A program made the translations under genes and the position numbers. The notes beneath the pieces were generated by a model that was not told the origin of the DNA, searched no databases, and was given only the letters and a program-made list of their open reading frames with translations. A stretch of 42,968 nucleotides of DNA from the NCBI GenBank assembly GCA_902603045.1, contig CACKTH010000004.1, positions 1-42,968 of the forward strand. The letters run 5' to 3'. This stretch comes from an uncultured Pelagibacteraceae bacterium (GTDB taxonomy: Bacteria; Pseudomonadota; Alphaproteobacteria; Pelagibacterales; Pelagibacteraceae). This document shows, one piece after another, positions 1 through 11,451 of this stretch (positions within the stretch are counted from its first letter, which is position 1; every line of letters begins with the position of its first letter).

Positions 1-743
<743 letters not shown>

Positions 744-894
744 TATGCACAGAAAAAAATTCTGTGTTGAATTAAATTTTTATTTAATATTCATCTTTTC
801 GAATATTAATAGATTGTTCTTAACTAAGAACAATCGGATATAGATATTGATAATATAAAAAAATTTTTTACGAAATAAAATAACTAGTGTTTCA

Positions 895-970
895 TGGTGG
901 AGGATAGCGGGATCGAACCGCTGACCTCCTGAATGCAAATCAGGCGCTCTCCCAGCTGAGCTAATCCCCC
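895..970 (-). tRNA. tRNA-Ala (anticodon TGC)
   Basis: Reverse complement GGGGGATTAGCTCAGCTGGGAGAGC..GATTTGCATTC..GGTTCGATCCCGCTATCCTCCACCA; acceptor stem pairs and CCA is encoded. Confidence 0.96.
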
Positions 971-979
971 AGAATTTAT

Positions 980-1056
980 TGGTGGGCCGAGAAAGACTCG
1001 AACTTTCGACCCCACCCTTATCAAGGGTGTGCTCTAACCAACTGAGCTACCGGCCC
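980..1056 (-). tRNA. tRNA-Ile (anticodon GAT)
   Basis: Reverse complement GGGCCGGTAGCTCAGTTGGTTAGAGC..CCTTGATAAGG..CGAGTCTTTCTCGGCCCACCA; usual 16S-23S spacer location. Confidence 0.96.
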
Positions 1057-1085
1057 TTTACGTAGAAGAGTGAAACACAAATTTC

Positions 1086-1113
1086 AAGAAGAGAAATGAG
1101 GACGGTCAACATT
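1086..1113 (-). other. 3' arm of a 16S precursor processing stem
   Basis: aagaagagaaatgaggacggtcaacatt is near-complementary to 2717-2745 on the other side of 16S. Confidence 0.7.
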
Positions 1114-1160
1114 ATCCTGTTATATTTTTTAGATTAAGAAAATTTTCTTAATCATCCTTA

Positions 1161-2635
<1,475 letters not shown>

Positions 2636-2716
2636 TAAAAACGGCGCACACTAGCTTCTACATAAATACTAAGAATAATATTTATGTAATGTTGAAGTGT
2701 GTACGACAAATTTTGG

Positions 2717-2745
2717 TAACCTTAACCGTCCACACTTCTCTTCTT
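2717..2745 (-). other. 5' arm of a 16S precursor processing stem
   Basis: taaccttaaccgtccacacttctcttctt is near-complementary to 1086-1113. Confidence 0.7.
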
Positions 2746-2910
2746 AAAATATTAACTAATTAAATAACTAATTGGGCTATTACCCAATAAATAACATTTT
2801 TTAAATGTTGAGTGAACCGCTTATAAATAATAATATTAAGAAATCAAGATATTAGATAAACAAAAAATGCTAAAAAATGCCACAAAAATCAAGGTTTTTA
2901 GACTAATTAT

Positions 2911-4209
2911 ATGAAAATTTTTAAATTAAACGCTTATAAAGAGTATTCTATATTTATTTGGCTAATATTAATTACTCTAGCAGGTGTTTTCATTTCAACT
3001 ATTTACTCAAGTAATAAAGAAAAAGAATATGAAAAAATCAAATCAACTTTGGATAATATTTATCTCAAAAAAACTTTAAAGGAAATTTCACAAAATTTAG
3101 ATCCAAGGTATGAGACAGTATACTATATTTCAAAATCGGGTGACACTATCCAAAGCATAATAGATAATTTAAAAATAAATAATCAAGAAAAAAAATTGTT
3201 AATTAAAACCATAAAGAAAGTCGACTCTTTCAGAATTTTAAAGATCAACCAAAAATTTAAATTTAAATTTGATAATATATCTGATCAAAAGGTAGTAGAG
3301 TTTACTATAGAAACCGATAAAAAAAATGAAATTCAATTCTCAAAAAATTTAAATAAAAATAGATTTGATACAAAAAAAATCAAAAAAAATTTCAAAAAGA
3401 ATTTGGTATATAAAGAAACTATCATAACTAATAGTTTGTACAATAGTGCAATAGATTTAGGTATAAAACCAAACGTCATCATTGAATTTGCTAGATTATA
3501 TGGCTTCCAAGTGGACTTTCAAAGGGATGTATGGAAAGATGATAGTTTTCAAATTATTTATGAGGAATTTGTTAATAAAGATGGTTTGGTTGTAGATACA
3601 GGCGAAATTATTTTTACTAATCTAAGTTTGCAGAATACAGATTTTCAACTTTATAAGTATGAGTTCGAAAACAATAAGACTGATTATTTTGATGAAAATG
3701 GAAAAAGTGTAAAAAAAACTTTAATGAAAACCCCAATTAATGGGGCAAGATTATCATCATCATTTGGTAATAGAAAACACCCTATTTTAGGTTATACAAA
3801 AATGCATACCGGAACTGACTTTGCAGCACCAACTGGTACACCTATAATGGCATCAGGTGATGGAAAAGTTACAAAAGCTGGATGGTGTGGAGGTGGCGGT
3901 AATTGCGTAAAAATTAAACATAATAATACCTATCAAACAGTTTATGCGCATATGTCAAAATTTGGAAGAGGGATTAAAAAAGGATCACGAGTAAAACAAG
4001 GTCAAATCATTGGCTACGTCGGATCGACGGGGTTATCAACTGGTCCACATTTACATTATGAGGTAATAGAAAATGGAAGAAAAATTAATTCACAAAAACT
4101 TAAACTTCCATCTGGAAAGATACTTAAAGGAAAAGAAAGAAAAAAATTTGAAGTTGAGAAAATTAAAATTGATGTTCTAAAATCAAATTTAATCACCAAG
4201 TTAAACTAA
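2911..4209 (+). CDS. M23 family metallopeptidase with N-terminal membrane anchor
   Basis: N-terminal hydrophobic segment; LysM-like 'YYISKSGDTIQSII'; M23 motifs SSSFGNRKHPILGYTKMHTGTDFAAPTGTPI and GPHLHYE. Confidence 0.9.
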   Translation: MKIFKLNAYKEYSIFIWLILITLAGVFISTIYSSNKEKEYEKIKSTLDNIYLKKTLKEISQNLDPRYETVYYISKSGDTIQSIIDNLKINNQEKKLLIKTIKKVDSFRILKINQKFKFKFDNISDQKVVEFTIETDKKNEIQFSKNLNKNRFDTKKIKKNFKKNLVYKETIITNSLYNSAIDLGIKPNVIIEFARLYGFQVDFQRDVWKDDSFQIIYEEFVNKDGLVVDTGEIIFTNLSLQNTDFQLYKYEFENNKTDYFDENGKSVKKTLMKTPINGARLSSSFGNRKHPILGYTKMHTGTDFAAPTGTPIMASGDGKVTKAGWCGGGGNCVKIKHNNTYQTVYAHMSKFGRGIKKGSRVKQGQIIGYVGSTGLSTGPHLHYEVIENGRKINSQKLKLPSGKILKGKERKKFEVEKIKIDVLKSNLITKLN

Positions 4210-4607
4210 TCTAATTTATTAATTGTATCAGGATTATTATCTTCAATTTTATTGGAGCTTAAATCTTCTACATCTTTTTTAAAATTTTGCTCTATTACAT
4301 TATTAGGTTCTTTTTGCACTTTATTAATTTCTTGGATACTCAAAATTCTAGAAAAATGATCTGCGTGTTGAAGATAATTTTCAGAAAGTATTTTATCTCC
4401 TGAAGATAATGCCTCTCGAGCCAAATTGTTATATTTGTCAATCAATTTAGCAGCATTTTGATTATTTCGTCCTGGATTTCTGTGTTTAAAATCTGAATTA
4501 GGACTAAAATCGTTTTGAACTTTATGTCCATTCATAGGTCTTCTTCTAAAACTTCTATCGCCGTTATTCTTAAATCTATTTTTTCTGTGATTTCGGTAGT
4601 TATTCAT
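4206..4607 (-). CDS. DUF4167-type protein
   Basis: Short Arg/Asn-rich N-terminus plus 'AAKLIDKYNNLAREALSSGDKILSENYLQHADHFSRIL'; located next to prmC/prfA as is common in alphaproteobacteria. Confidence 0.75.
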   Translation of the reverse strand: MNNYRNHRKNRFKNNGDRSFRRRPMNGHKVQNDFSPNSDFKHRNPGRNNQNAAKLIDKYNNLAREALSSGDKILSENYLQHADHFSRILSIQEINKVQKEPNNVIEQNFKKDVEDLSSNKIEDNNPDTINKLD

Positions 4608-5452
4608 TAAAATATTCTAGTAGAAATGATTACTCTTGGGTGTGACTGAAAATCTTTGCAAACTTCATTTATATAAAATTTATTTGCCTTCAATAGTACT
4701 CTAACTGGTGTCAATTGGTTTTCTCCTATTTCAAATATTAGTTTACCGTTGTGCTTCAATAATATTTTGCTTTTAATAATAATTTTTTCTATAGCACTTA
4801 ATCCGTTTATACCAGCATCTAAAGCCAAAAATGGTTCATATAATCTAACATCAGAAATTAATTTTTTTAAATCAAATTTTTTAATGTAAGGTGGGTTAGA
4901 TACAATCAAATCATATTTATTATGATTTAATTTGTCAATATCGATATTAACAAATTTAATTTTATTTTCTAAGTGATGCATTTTTGCATTATATTTTGCC
5001 ACGTTTATCGCCTTTTTACTTATATCTATAGCAGAGCCATAAAAATTAGGCCTTTCTTTTAATATTGATAAAATTATACAACCAGATCCTGTTCCAATAT
5101 CTAAAATCCGTTTTGCAGTGTTAAAATTAGTTAATTTTAAGACTTCATTTACAATTATCTCAGTTTCTGGCCTTGGAATAAGAACTTCTTGATTAACCAT
5201 ATATTTTGACTTCCAAAATTCTTTTTCATTTAAAATGTAGGCTATTGGCTCTTTTTTAGCGCGCCTTGAAACTAATTCTCTAAATTTGCTAAAATTTTTT
5301 TTTTCAATTTTATAATCTAAATTAATCAATATTTTTTCTCTTGAGGAGTTTAACGCTTTAGATAAGAGTAATTCTGTATCTATTTTATAACTTTCAATAT
5401 TATTTAATTTTAAAACTTTATTTGCATAATTCAATGCGTCTAGATTATTCAC
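4607..5452 (-). CDS. prmC: Peptide chain release factor N5-glutamine methyltransferase
   Basis: SAM motif DIGTGSGCI and NPPY; adjacent to prfA. Confidence 0.93.
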   Translation of the reverse strand: MNNLDALNYANKVLKLNNIESYKIDTELLLSKALNSSREKILINLDYKIEKKNFSKFRELVSRRAKKEPIAYILNEKEFWKSKYMVNQEVLIPRPETEIIVNEVLKLTNFNTAKRILDIGTGSGCIILSILKERPNFYGSAIDISKKAINVAKYNAKMHHLENKIKFVNIDIDKLNHNKYDLIVSNPPYIKKFDLKKLISDVRLYEPFLALDAGINGLSAIEKIIIKSKILLKHNGKLIFEIGENQLTPVRVLLKANKFYINEVCKDFQSHPRVIISTRIF

Positions 5453-6525
5453 TAGTTTATTTTAGTAAGTTCTTCTTGTTGTGCTTGTAAACTCAAACTT
5501 TCAATGATTTCATCGAATATTTCACCCTCCATAAATTCCTCTAACTTGTGAAGTGTTAAATTAATTCTGTGATCTGTTACTCTTCCTTGAGGAAAGTTAT
5601 AAGTTCTAATCCGTTCAGATCTATCTCCAGATCCAATCTTACTTTTTCTATCTTTAGATCTTTCTTGATCAATTTTTTGCCTCTCAAAATCATAAATTCT
5701 AGATCTTAAAATTTTTAATCCTTTTTCTTTATTTCTTATTTGTGATTTTTCATCTTGTTGGCTGACAACAATGCCTGATGGGATATGGGTAATTCTCACT
5801 GCGGAATCTGTAGTATTTACACTTTGTCCACCTGGTCCACTACTTCTAAATACATCTATTCTTAAATCTTTTTCATCTAATCTAATATCTAAGTCTTCTG
5901 CTTCAGGTAAAACTGCTACTGTGGCAGCAGATGTATGAACTCTTCCTTGAGTTTCTGTATCAGGGACTCTTTGAACTCTGTGGACCCCGCTTTCAAATTT
6001 CAATGATGAATAAATATTTTTTCCTTTTATTAAAGCTATTACCTCTTTAAGACCACCTGCATCACTTTTAGATATAGATATAATTTCTACGGACCAATTT
6101 TTTTTTTGGCATATTTTTTCGTACATTTTGTATAAGTCTGAAGCAAAGAGACTAGCCTCAAGGCCTCCTGTGCCTGCTCTGATTTCAATAATTGCATTTT
6201 TACTGTCCGCAATATCTTTTGGAAGTAAGAATAATTTGATTTTTTTTTCGTTAATTTGAAAATTATTTTTTAAATTTTCAAGTTCATTAGTTGCGAATTC
6301 TTTCATCTCTACATCTGAGTTTTCGTCATTAATTATATTATTTAAATCATTAGAGTCTTTTTGATAACTTAAATATTCCTTTGCTTGTTTTACTATTTCA
6401 CTCAAATCTGAATACTCTTTTGAATATTCGGCATATTTTTTTTTTTCAATTTCACCTGAAGATAATTGCTTCTCAAGTTTATTATGTCTATCTATTAAAT
6501 TTTGAACTTTTTCTTTTGGGAGCAT
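5452..6525 (-). CDS. prfA: Peptide chain release factor 1
   Basis: GGQ motif in [21 protein letters not shown]; full-length RF1-like. Confidence 0.96.
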   Translation of the reverse strand: MLPKEKVQNLIDRHNKLEKQLSSGEIEKKKYAEYSKEYSDLSEIVKQAKEYLSYQKDSNDLNNIINDENSDVEMKEFATNELENLKNNFQINEKKIKLFLLPKDIADSKNAIIEIRAGTGGLEASLFASDLYKMYEKICQKKNWSVEIISISKSDAGGLKEVIALIKGKNIYSSLKFESGVHRVQRVPDTETQGRVHTSAATVAVLPEAEDLDIRLDEKDLRIDVFRSSGPGGQSVNTTDSAVRITHIPSGIVVSQQDEKSQIRNKEKGLKILRSRIYDFERQKIDQERSKDRKSKIGSGDRSERIRTYNFPQGRVTDHRINLTLHKLEEFMEGEIFDEIIESLSLQAQQEELTKIN

Positions 6526-6536
6526 TTATTAATTAA

Positions 6537-7631
6537 TTATAAGTTTGAAGCTTTTTCTTCAACTAAAGTTACAATTTTGTTTATCATATCTTTAGTTACA
6601 ACTTTTTCTTTTTCTAAGCCATTTAGATATAACATATGATTATCTTTTCCACCGCCAGTAATACCAATTTCAGTTTGTTTGGCCTCTCCTGGTCCATTAA
6701 CAACACAGCCAATAATTGACAAAGTTATGGGCTTTTTAATGTGTGATAACCTTCTTTCTAATTCTTTTACAGTATCAATTACTTGAAAAGCTTGTCTAGC
6801 GCAAGAAGGGCATGAAATTATCTTTACTCCTCTATTTCTCAAATTTAAGGATTTCAAAATTTCATTTCCAACTTTAATTTCTTCAACAGGATCATCTGAG
6901 AGTGATACTCTTACAGTGTCTCCTATTCCGTCTAACAACAAACTGCCAAACCCAATAGAAGTTTTAACACTACCAGGAAGATAACTTCCTGCCTCTGTAA
7001 TACCAAGGTGAAGCGGATAATCTGTTTTTTCAGATAATAACTTATACGCAGCTATAGACAAAAAAACATCAGAAGATTTAACACTAATTTTAAAATTAAA
7101 AAAATTCATATCTTCAATTATTTTTATATTTCTTAACGCACTATCAACCAAGGCTTCTGGGCAGGGTTCTCTATACTTATCAAGAATGTCTTTCTCGAGT
7201 GATCCAGCGTTAACGCCTATTCTAATAGAACAACTGTTATTTTTTGCTGCAGAAACAATTTCTGCGACTCTCTTTCGATCTCCGATGTTTCCTGGGTTTA
7301 TACGTAGACAATGAGCACCGTTCTCTGCTGCCTCAATTGCTCTTTTATAATGAAAATGAATATCTGCTACTATTGGAACATCCACATGCTTAATAATAGT
7401 TTTTAAAGATTCTGTTGAATTTCTATCAGGGCAAGAAACTCTTACAATATCTGCTCCAGTTTCTGCAACTTTATTTATTTGTTCTATTGTGGATTTATGA
7501 TCAGTAGTTAATGTATTGGTCATTGTCTGAACTGTAATTGGATTATCTCCTCCAACTTTTACTTTCCCAACACTAATTTCTCTAGTTTTTTTTCTATGTA
7601 TATTTCTGAAAGGTCTAATTTCTGAGATCAT
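6537..7631 (-). CDS. ispG: 4-hydroxy-3-methylbut-2-en-1-yl diphosphate synthase (flavodoxin)
   Basis: [33 protein letters not shown] motifs. Confidence 0.95.
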   Translation of the reverse strand: MISEIRPFRNIHRKKTREISVGKVKVGGDNPITVQTMTNTLTTDHKSTIEQINKVAETGADIVRVSCPDRNSTESLKTIIKHVDVPIVADIHFHYKRAIEAAENGAHCLRINPGNIGDRKRVAEIVSAAKNNSCSIRIGVNAGSLEKDILDKYREPCPEALVDSALRNIKIIEDMNFFNFKISVKSSDVFLSIAAYKLLSEKTDYPLHLGITEAGSYLPGSVKTSIGFGSLLLDGIGDTVRVSLSDDPVEEIKVGNEILKSLNLRNRGVKIISCPSCARQAFQVIDTVKELERRLSHIKKPITLSIIGCVVNGPGEAKQTEIGITGGGKDNHMLYLNGLEKEKVVTKDMINKIVTLVEEKASNL

Positions 7632-8839
7632 TTTTCTAAATTAAATTCTTTATGAAGGGACTTGATTGCTTTTATAACATTTGCTCTTTTAATTAAAACA
7701 GATATTTTTATTTCTGAGGTTGAAATAACTTGAATATTAATATTTTTATTAGCAAGTGCTTGAAACATTCTAAATGTTACGCCTGGTGTAGTTACCATAC
7801 CGACACCTATTATTGATACTTTTGATACATTTTTATCAAAAATCATTTTTTTAAAAATTATATTTTTATTATTTTTAATAATTTTTTTGGTTTTAGTTAA
7901 ATCATAAGATTTTATAGTAAAAGTAAGGTCAGTTTCATTGCCATCTGAAGATATATTTTGAACAACCATATCTACATTAATTGAATTTTGTGAAAGTGGT
8001 TTAAATATGGAAGCTGCTATACCTGGTCTATCTTTCACTCCTAATAATGTTACTTTTGCATCGTTATCGGTTGAAGAAATTCCTGTTATTATTTTATTAT
8101 TAATAATATTTTTTCTTTTAGTAATTAAAGTGCCGGGTTTTTTAACGAATGATGATTTTACCTCAACATCAATCCTATTCAATCTTGCATCTTGTATTGA
8201 ATGTGGCTGCATAACTTTTGATCCCAATGAAGCCATTTCTAACATTTCTTCGTAAGAAATATTTTTTATTTTATTTGCTGAATTTAATTTATTTGGATCT
8301 GTAGTGTAAACACCTTCAACATCTGTATATATTACACATCGTTCAGCTTTAAAAAACTTTGCAAACATAATTGCGCTAGAATCTGATCCACCTCTACCAA
8401 TGGTTGTTATGTTAAAATTTTTGTTTACGCCTTGAAAACCAGCTATAATAGGTATTGTTCCAGAATTTAAAAATTTTAATATTTTAGTTTTATTAATATA
8501 TTTAATTCTAGAATATTTATGTTTCCCCTCAGTTAAAATTGGTATTTGCCAAGCCATTAATGATCTTGATTTTAATCCTTTTGTTAAAAGTTGACCTGAC
8601 AATAATGAACAGGAAATCTGCTCTCCAGCTGAAACTAACGTATCATACTCATGATCAGGAAAATTTTTACTAATTTTTTGAGACATATTTATTAGTTTAT
8701 TAGTGGTGCCACTCATTGCCGAAGCTAAAACTATTACCTTGTATTTCTTTGAATAAGATTTGATTATATTGGCAACCTTGCTAATCCTTTGTATGGATCC
8801 AACAGAAGTTCCTCCAAATTTTAATACAATAATTTTCAT
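7628..8839 (-). CDS. lysC: Aspartate kinase
   Basis: [28 protein letters not shown] motifs and C-terminal ACT domains. Confidence 0.95.
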   Translation of the reverse strand: MKIIVLKFGGTSVGSIQRISKVANIIKSYSKKYKVIVLASAMSGTTNKLINMSQKISKNFPDHEYDTLVSAGEQISCSLLSGQLLTKGLKSRSLMAWQIPILTEGKHKYSRIKYINKTKILKFLNSGTIPIIAGFQGVNKNFNITTIGRGGSDSSAIMFAKFFKAERCVIYTDVEGVYTTDPNKLNSANKIKNISYEEMLEMASLGSKVMQPHSIQDARLNRIDVEVKSSFVKKPGTLITKRKNIINNKIITGISSTDNDAKVTLLGVKDRPGIAASIFKPLSQNSINVDMVVQNISSDGNETDLTFTIKSYDLTKTKKIIKNNKNIIFKKMIFDKNVSKVSIIGVGMVTTPGVTFRMFQALANKNINIQVISTSEIKISVLIKRANVIKAIKSLHKEFNLEK

Positions 8840-8905
8840 TGGTAGTTTTATTTACAAGTTTTTTTATATTGATAAAATACATCTAATTAATAATGTCAAT
8901 ATAGA

Positions 8906-9634
8906 ATGAGTAATAGTACTATAAACCAGCAAGAAGTAGAAAAATTTAACAAAATCGCAGAAGAATGGTGGAATCCTAATGGTAAGTTTAAACCACTTCA
9001 TAAGTTCAATCCAATAAGAATTGAATATATAAAAAAAAATATTATTAAAGATTTTAACATTTTAGCAAATGATAAACCCTTAAGTGGAATAAGTATTCTT
9101 GATATTGGATGTGGAGGAGGTTTGTTATCTGAGCCATTAGCAAGACTTGGTGCAAATGTTGTAGGTATTGATGCTTCAAAAAAAAATATTAATGTCGCAA
9201 AACATCATTTAAGCAAAAGCAATCTAAAAATTGAGTATTATGATGTATCTCCAGAAAACTTTTCTTATAAAAAAAAATTTGATGTAATTCTTAATATGGA
9301 AATAGTCGAACATGTTGAAGATATACCTAAATTTATAAATCAGAGTGCAAAATTTTTAAAAATTGATGGAATAATGTTTATTGCTACCTTAAATCAAACT
9401 TTAAAATCATATTTTTTTGCAATATTGGGTGCTGAGTACATCTTAAGATGGCTTCCAATTGGAACACATGACTGGAATAAATTTGTGAAACCTGAAAAGC
9501 TAGAAAAAATTTGCAACAATAATTCGCTTGTATTAAAAAAAATTGATGGAGTAAAGTTTAATCCATTATTAAATAAATGGAAACTCTCAAGTGATAAATC
9601 TATAAATTATATTACTAAATACAAAAAGAGTTAA
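8906..9634 (+). CDS. ubiG: Ubiquinone biosynthesis O-methyltransferase
   Basis: EEWWNPNGKFKPLHKFNPIR, DIGCGGGLLSEPLARLGA, NMEIVEHV. Confidence 0.93.
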   Translation: MSNSTINQQEVEKFNKIAEEWWNPNGKFKPLHKFNPIRIEYIKKNIIKDFNILANDKPLSGISILDIGCGGGLLSEPLARLGANVVGIDASKKNINVAKHHLSKSNLKIEYYDVSPENFSYKKKFDVILNMEIVEHVEDIPKFINQSAKFLKIDGIMFIATLNQTLKSYFFAILGAEYILRWLPIGTHDWNKFVKPEKLEKICNNNSLVLKKIDGVKFNPLLNKWKLSSDKSINYITKYKKS

Positions 9635-10053
9635 TTATCCTTATTTTCAATCCATGGAATAGTTAAAGTATTTATTCTTTCTTCTTCAAGTTCCTTTATA
9701 TCTTCTAATGATGCTTTGCCATAAATATTTTTTTTACTCTTATTTTTATTGTAATGAATAGATCTTGCCTCGTATGCAAAATTTTCACCAACGTATTCAA
9801 AATTTTCTTTAATGAATTTCTGATACTCTTTAATTTTTTTCATCACATTTTTATTTTTGTTTAAAAATTTATCTTTTTTAAAATTAGCACTGGCTAGATT
9901 TGGCTTCATTAAGGACTTTTCAATTTTTTGGGAATTACAATTCTGACAATTAAGCAGCTTAAGTTTTTTTAATTTATCAAACTCATTCGAGCTAGCAAAC
10001 CAACTTTCAAACTCTAATGTGCAACTTTTGCAATTTAAAAGATACTTTATCAT
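9631..10053 (-). CDS. DUF1178 family protein
   Basis: N-terminal MIKYLLNCKSCTLEFESWFASSNEFDKL with CxxC pairs; typical size. Confidence 0.8.
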   Translation of the reverse strand: MIKYLLNCKSCTLEFESWFASSNEFDKLKKLKLLNCQNCNSQKIEKSLMKPNLASANFKKDKFLNKNKNVMKKIKEYQKFIKENFEYVGENFAYEARSIHYNKNKSKKNIYGKASLEDIKELEEERINTLTIPWIENKDN

Positions 10054-10090
10054 TAAAATTATTTAATAATTTTTTAAAAGATTTCAATAT

Positions 10091-11392
10091 CTAAGATCTA
10101 TAATCTGAATTAATTTCAATATAATCCTTAGATAGGTCCATGGTATATGCTGTAAAATTTTTATTACCAATAGATAAATCAACTGTAATTTCAATATTTT
10201 CGTTTTTCATATACTCGCTAAGAATATTTTCATTGTAATTTTTATCTAATTTACCTTTATTAAAAATAATATTAGAACCCATTAAAATAGATAGTTTTTC
10301 AATTTTAACAGTTGAACCAGACTTACCAATTGCCATTGCTATTCTTCCCCAATTAGGATCTTGCCCATAAATTGCTGTTTTAACTAGTGGAGAATTGGCT
10401 ATTGAAAAACAAATATTTTTTGCATCTTTATCTGTTTTGCTATTAAGGCATTTTATTGTAACAAATTTAGTTGCCCCCTCTCCATCACTCGCAACTCTTT
10501 TTGCTAAGTTTAGCATAACCTGATGAACACTATTAACAAATTGTTTTAATTTCGGATCTTTTAAACTTTTTATCTCTTTATTTTTTGCTTTACCTGTTGA
10601 GAAAATAGAAACCATATCGTTAGTACTTGTGTCCCCATCGCATGTTATTGCATTAAATGTAGTCTTAATATTTAAATTAAGTATTTGTTTCAAAATTGAT
10701 GAAGAAATATTTGCATCAGTAAAAATAAATCCTAAAGTTGTTGCCATGTTTGGAAATATCATTCCTGACCCTTTTGCAACACCGTAGATTTTTACGTCAG
10801 AACCTCCTATTTTACATTCTGCCATGGATAATTTTGGTTTTGTATCTGTTGTCATAATTCCAAGGGCTGCTTTAATCCAAATTAGTTTATTTTGGTTATA
10901 TTTTATTTTTTCAACTAAGTTTTTAATATTATTCAATATTAAATTTTCAGGAAATTTTTCTCCTATAGTTCCTGTGCAGGCAAATAATATTTGATTGGGT
11001 TTAATTTCTCTTGGTTTGTCCTCATCTGAAATTTGTTTTGATGATAATAATTTTGATAAATTTAAAGAGATTTTTTTTAAAGAATTATAGCCCTCTTTAC
11101 CTGTCAAAGCATTCGCATTTCTTGTGTTAATTAAAATCCCAAAAATTTTTTTATCTTTTATTTTCTTGTTCCATTTTATATTTTCGGAAACTAACTTAGA
11201 TTGTGTAAAAACATTTGCATAATTTGCTCCTTCTCTAAAGTAGAATAAAACTAAGTCATCTCTTTTTTTATCATAAAGACCACAGCTAATTGTTGAGATA
11301 GACAATCCATCAATATGTTCAAGATCTTGAAAATGACCTATTTTAGTGTCTTTGTATTTTTTGTCAAAAAAGTTGTTTATACTAAAATCCAT
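10091..11392 (-). CDS. argJ: Bifunctional ornithine acetyltransferase/N-acetylglutamate synthase
   Basis: ArgJ self-cleavage motif region GMIFPNMATTLGFIFTDA; TCDGDTSTNDM; GQDPNWGRI. Confidence 0.94.
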   Translation of the reverse strand: MDFSINNFFDKKYKDTKIGHFQDLEHIDGLSISTISCGLYDKKRDDLVLFYFREGANYANVFTQSKLVSENIKWNKKIKDKKIFGILINTRNANALTGKEGYNSLKKISLNLSKLLSSKQISDEDKPREIKPNQILFACTGTIGEKFPENLILNNIKNLVEKIKYNQNKLIWIKAALGIMTTDTKPKLSMAECKIGGSDVKIYGVAKGSGMIFPNMATTLGFIFTDANISSSILKQILNLNIKTTFNAITCDGDTSTNDMVSIFSTGKAKNKEIKSLKDPKLKQFVNSVHQVMLNLAKRVASDGEGATKFVTIKCLNSKTDKDAKNICFSIANSPLVKTAIYGQDPNWGRIAMAIGKSGSTVKIEKLSILMGSNIIFNKGKLDKNYNENILSEYMKNENIEITVDLSIGNKNFTAYTMDLSKDYIEINSDYRS

Positions 11393-11451
11393 GCTATTTA
11401 ATTTTATAAATAAATAACTATATAATTTATAAATATTAAAACATCAAAAAT

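Noticed and set aside
8007-8255. 82-aa plus-strand ORF inside lysC
   Set aside because: Antisense to well-supported lysC ACT-domain coding
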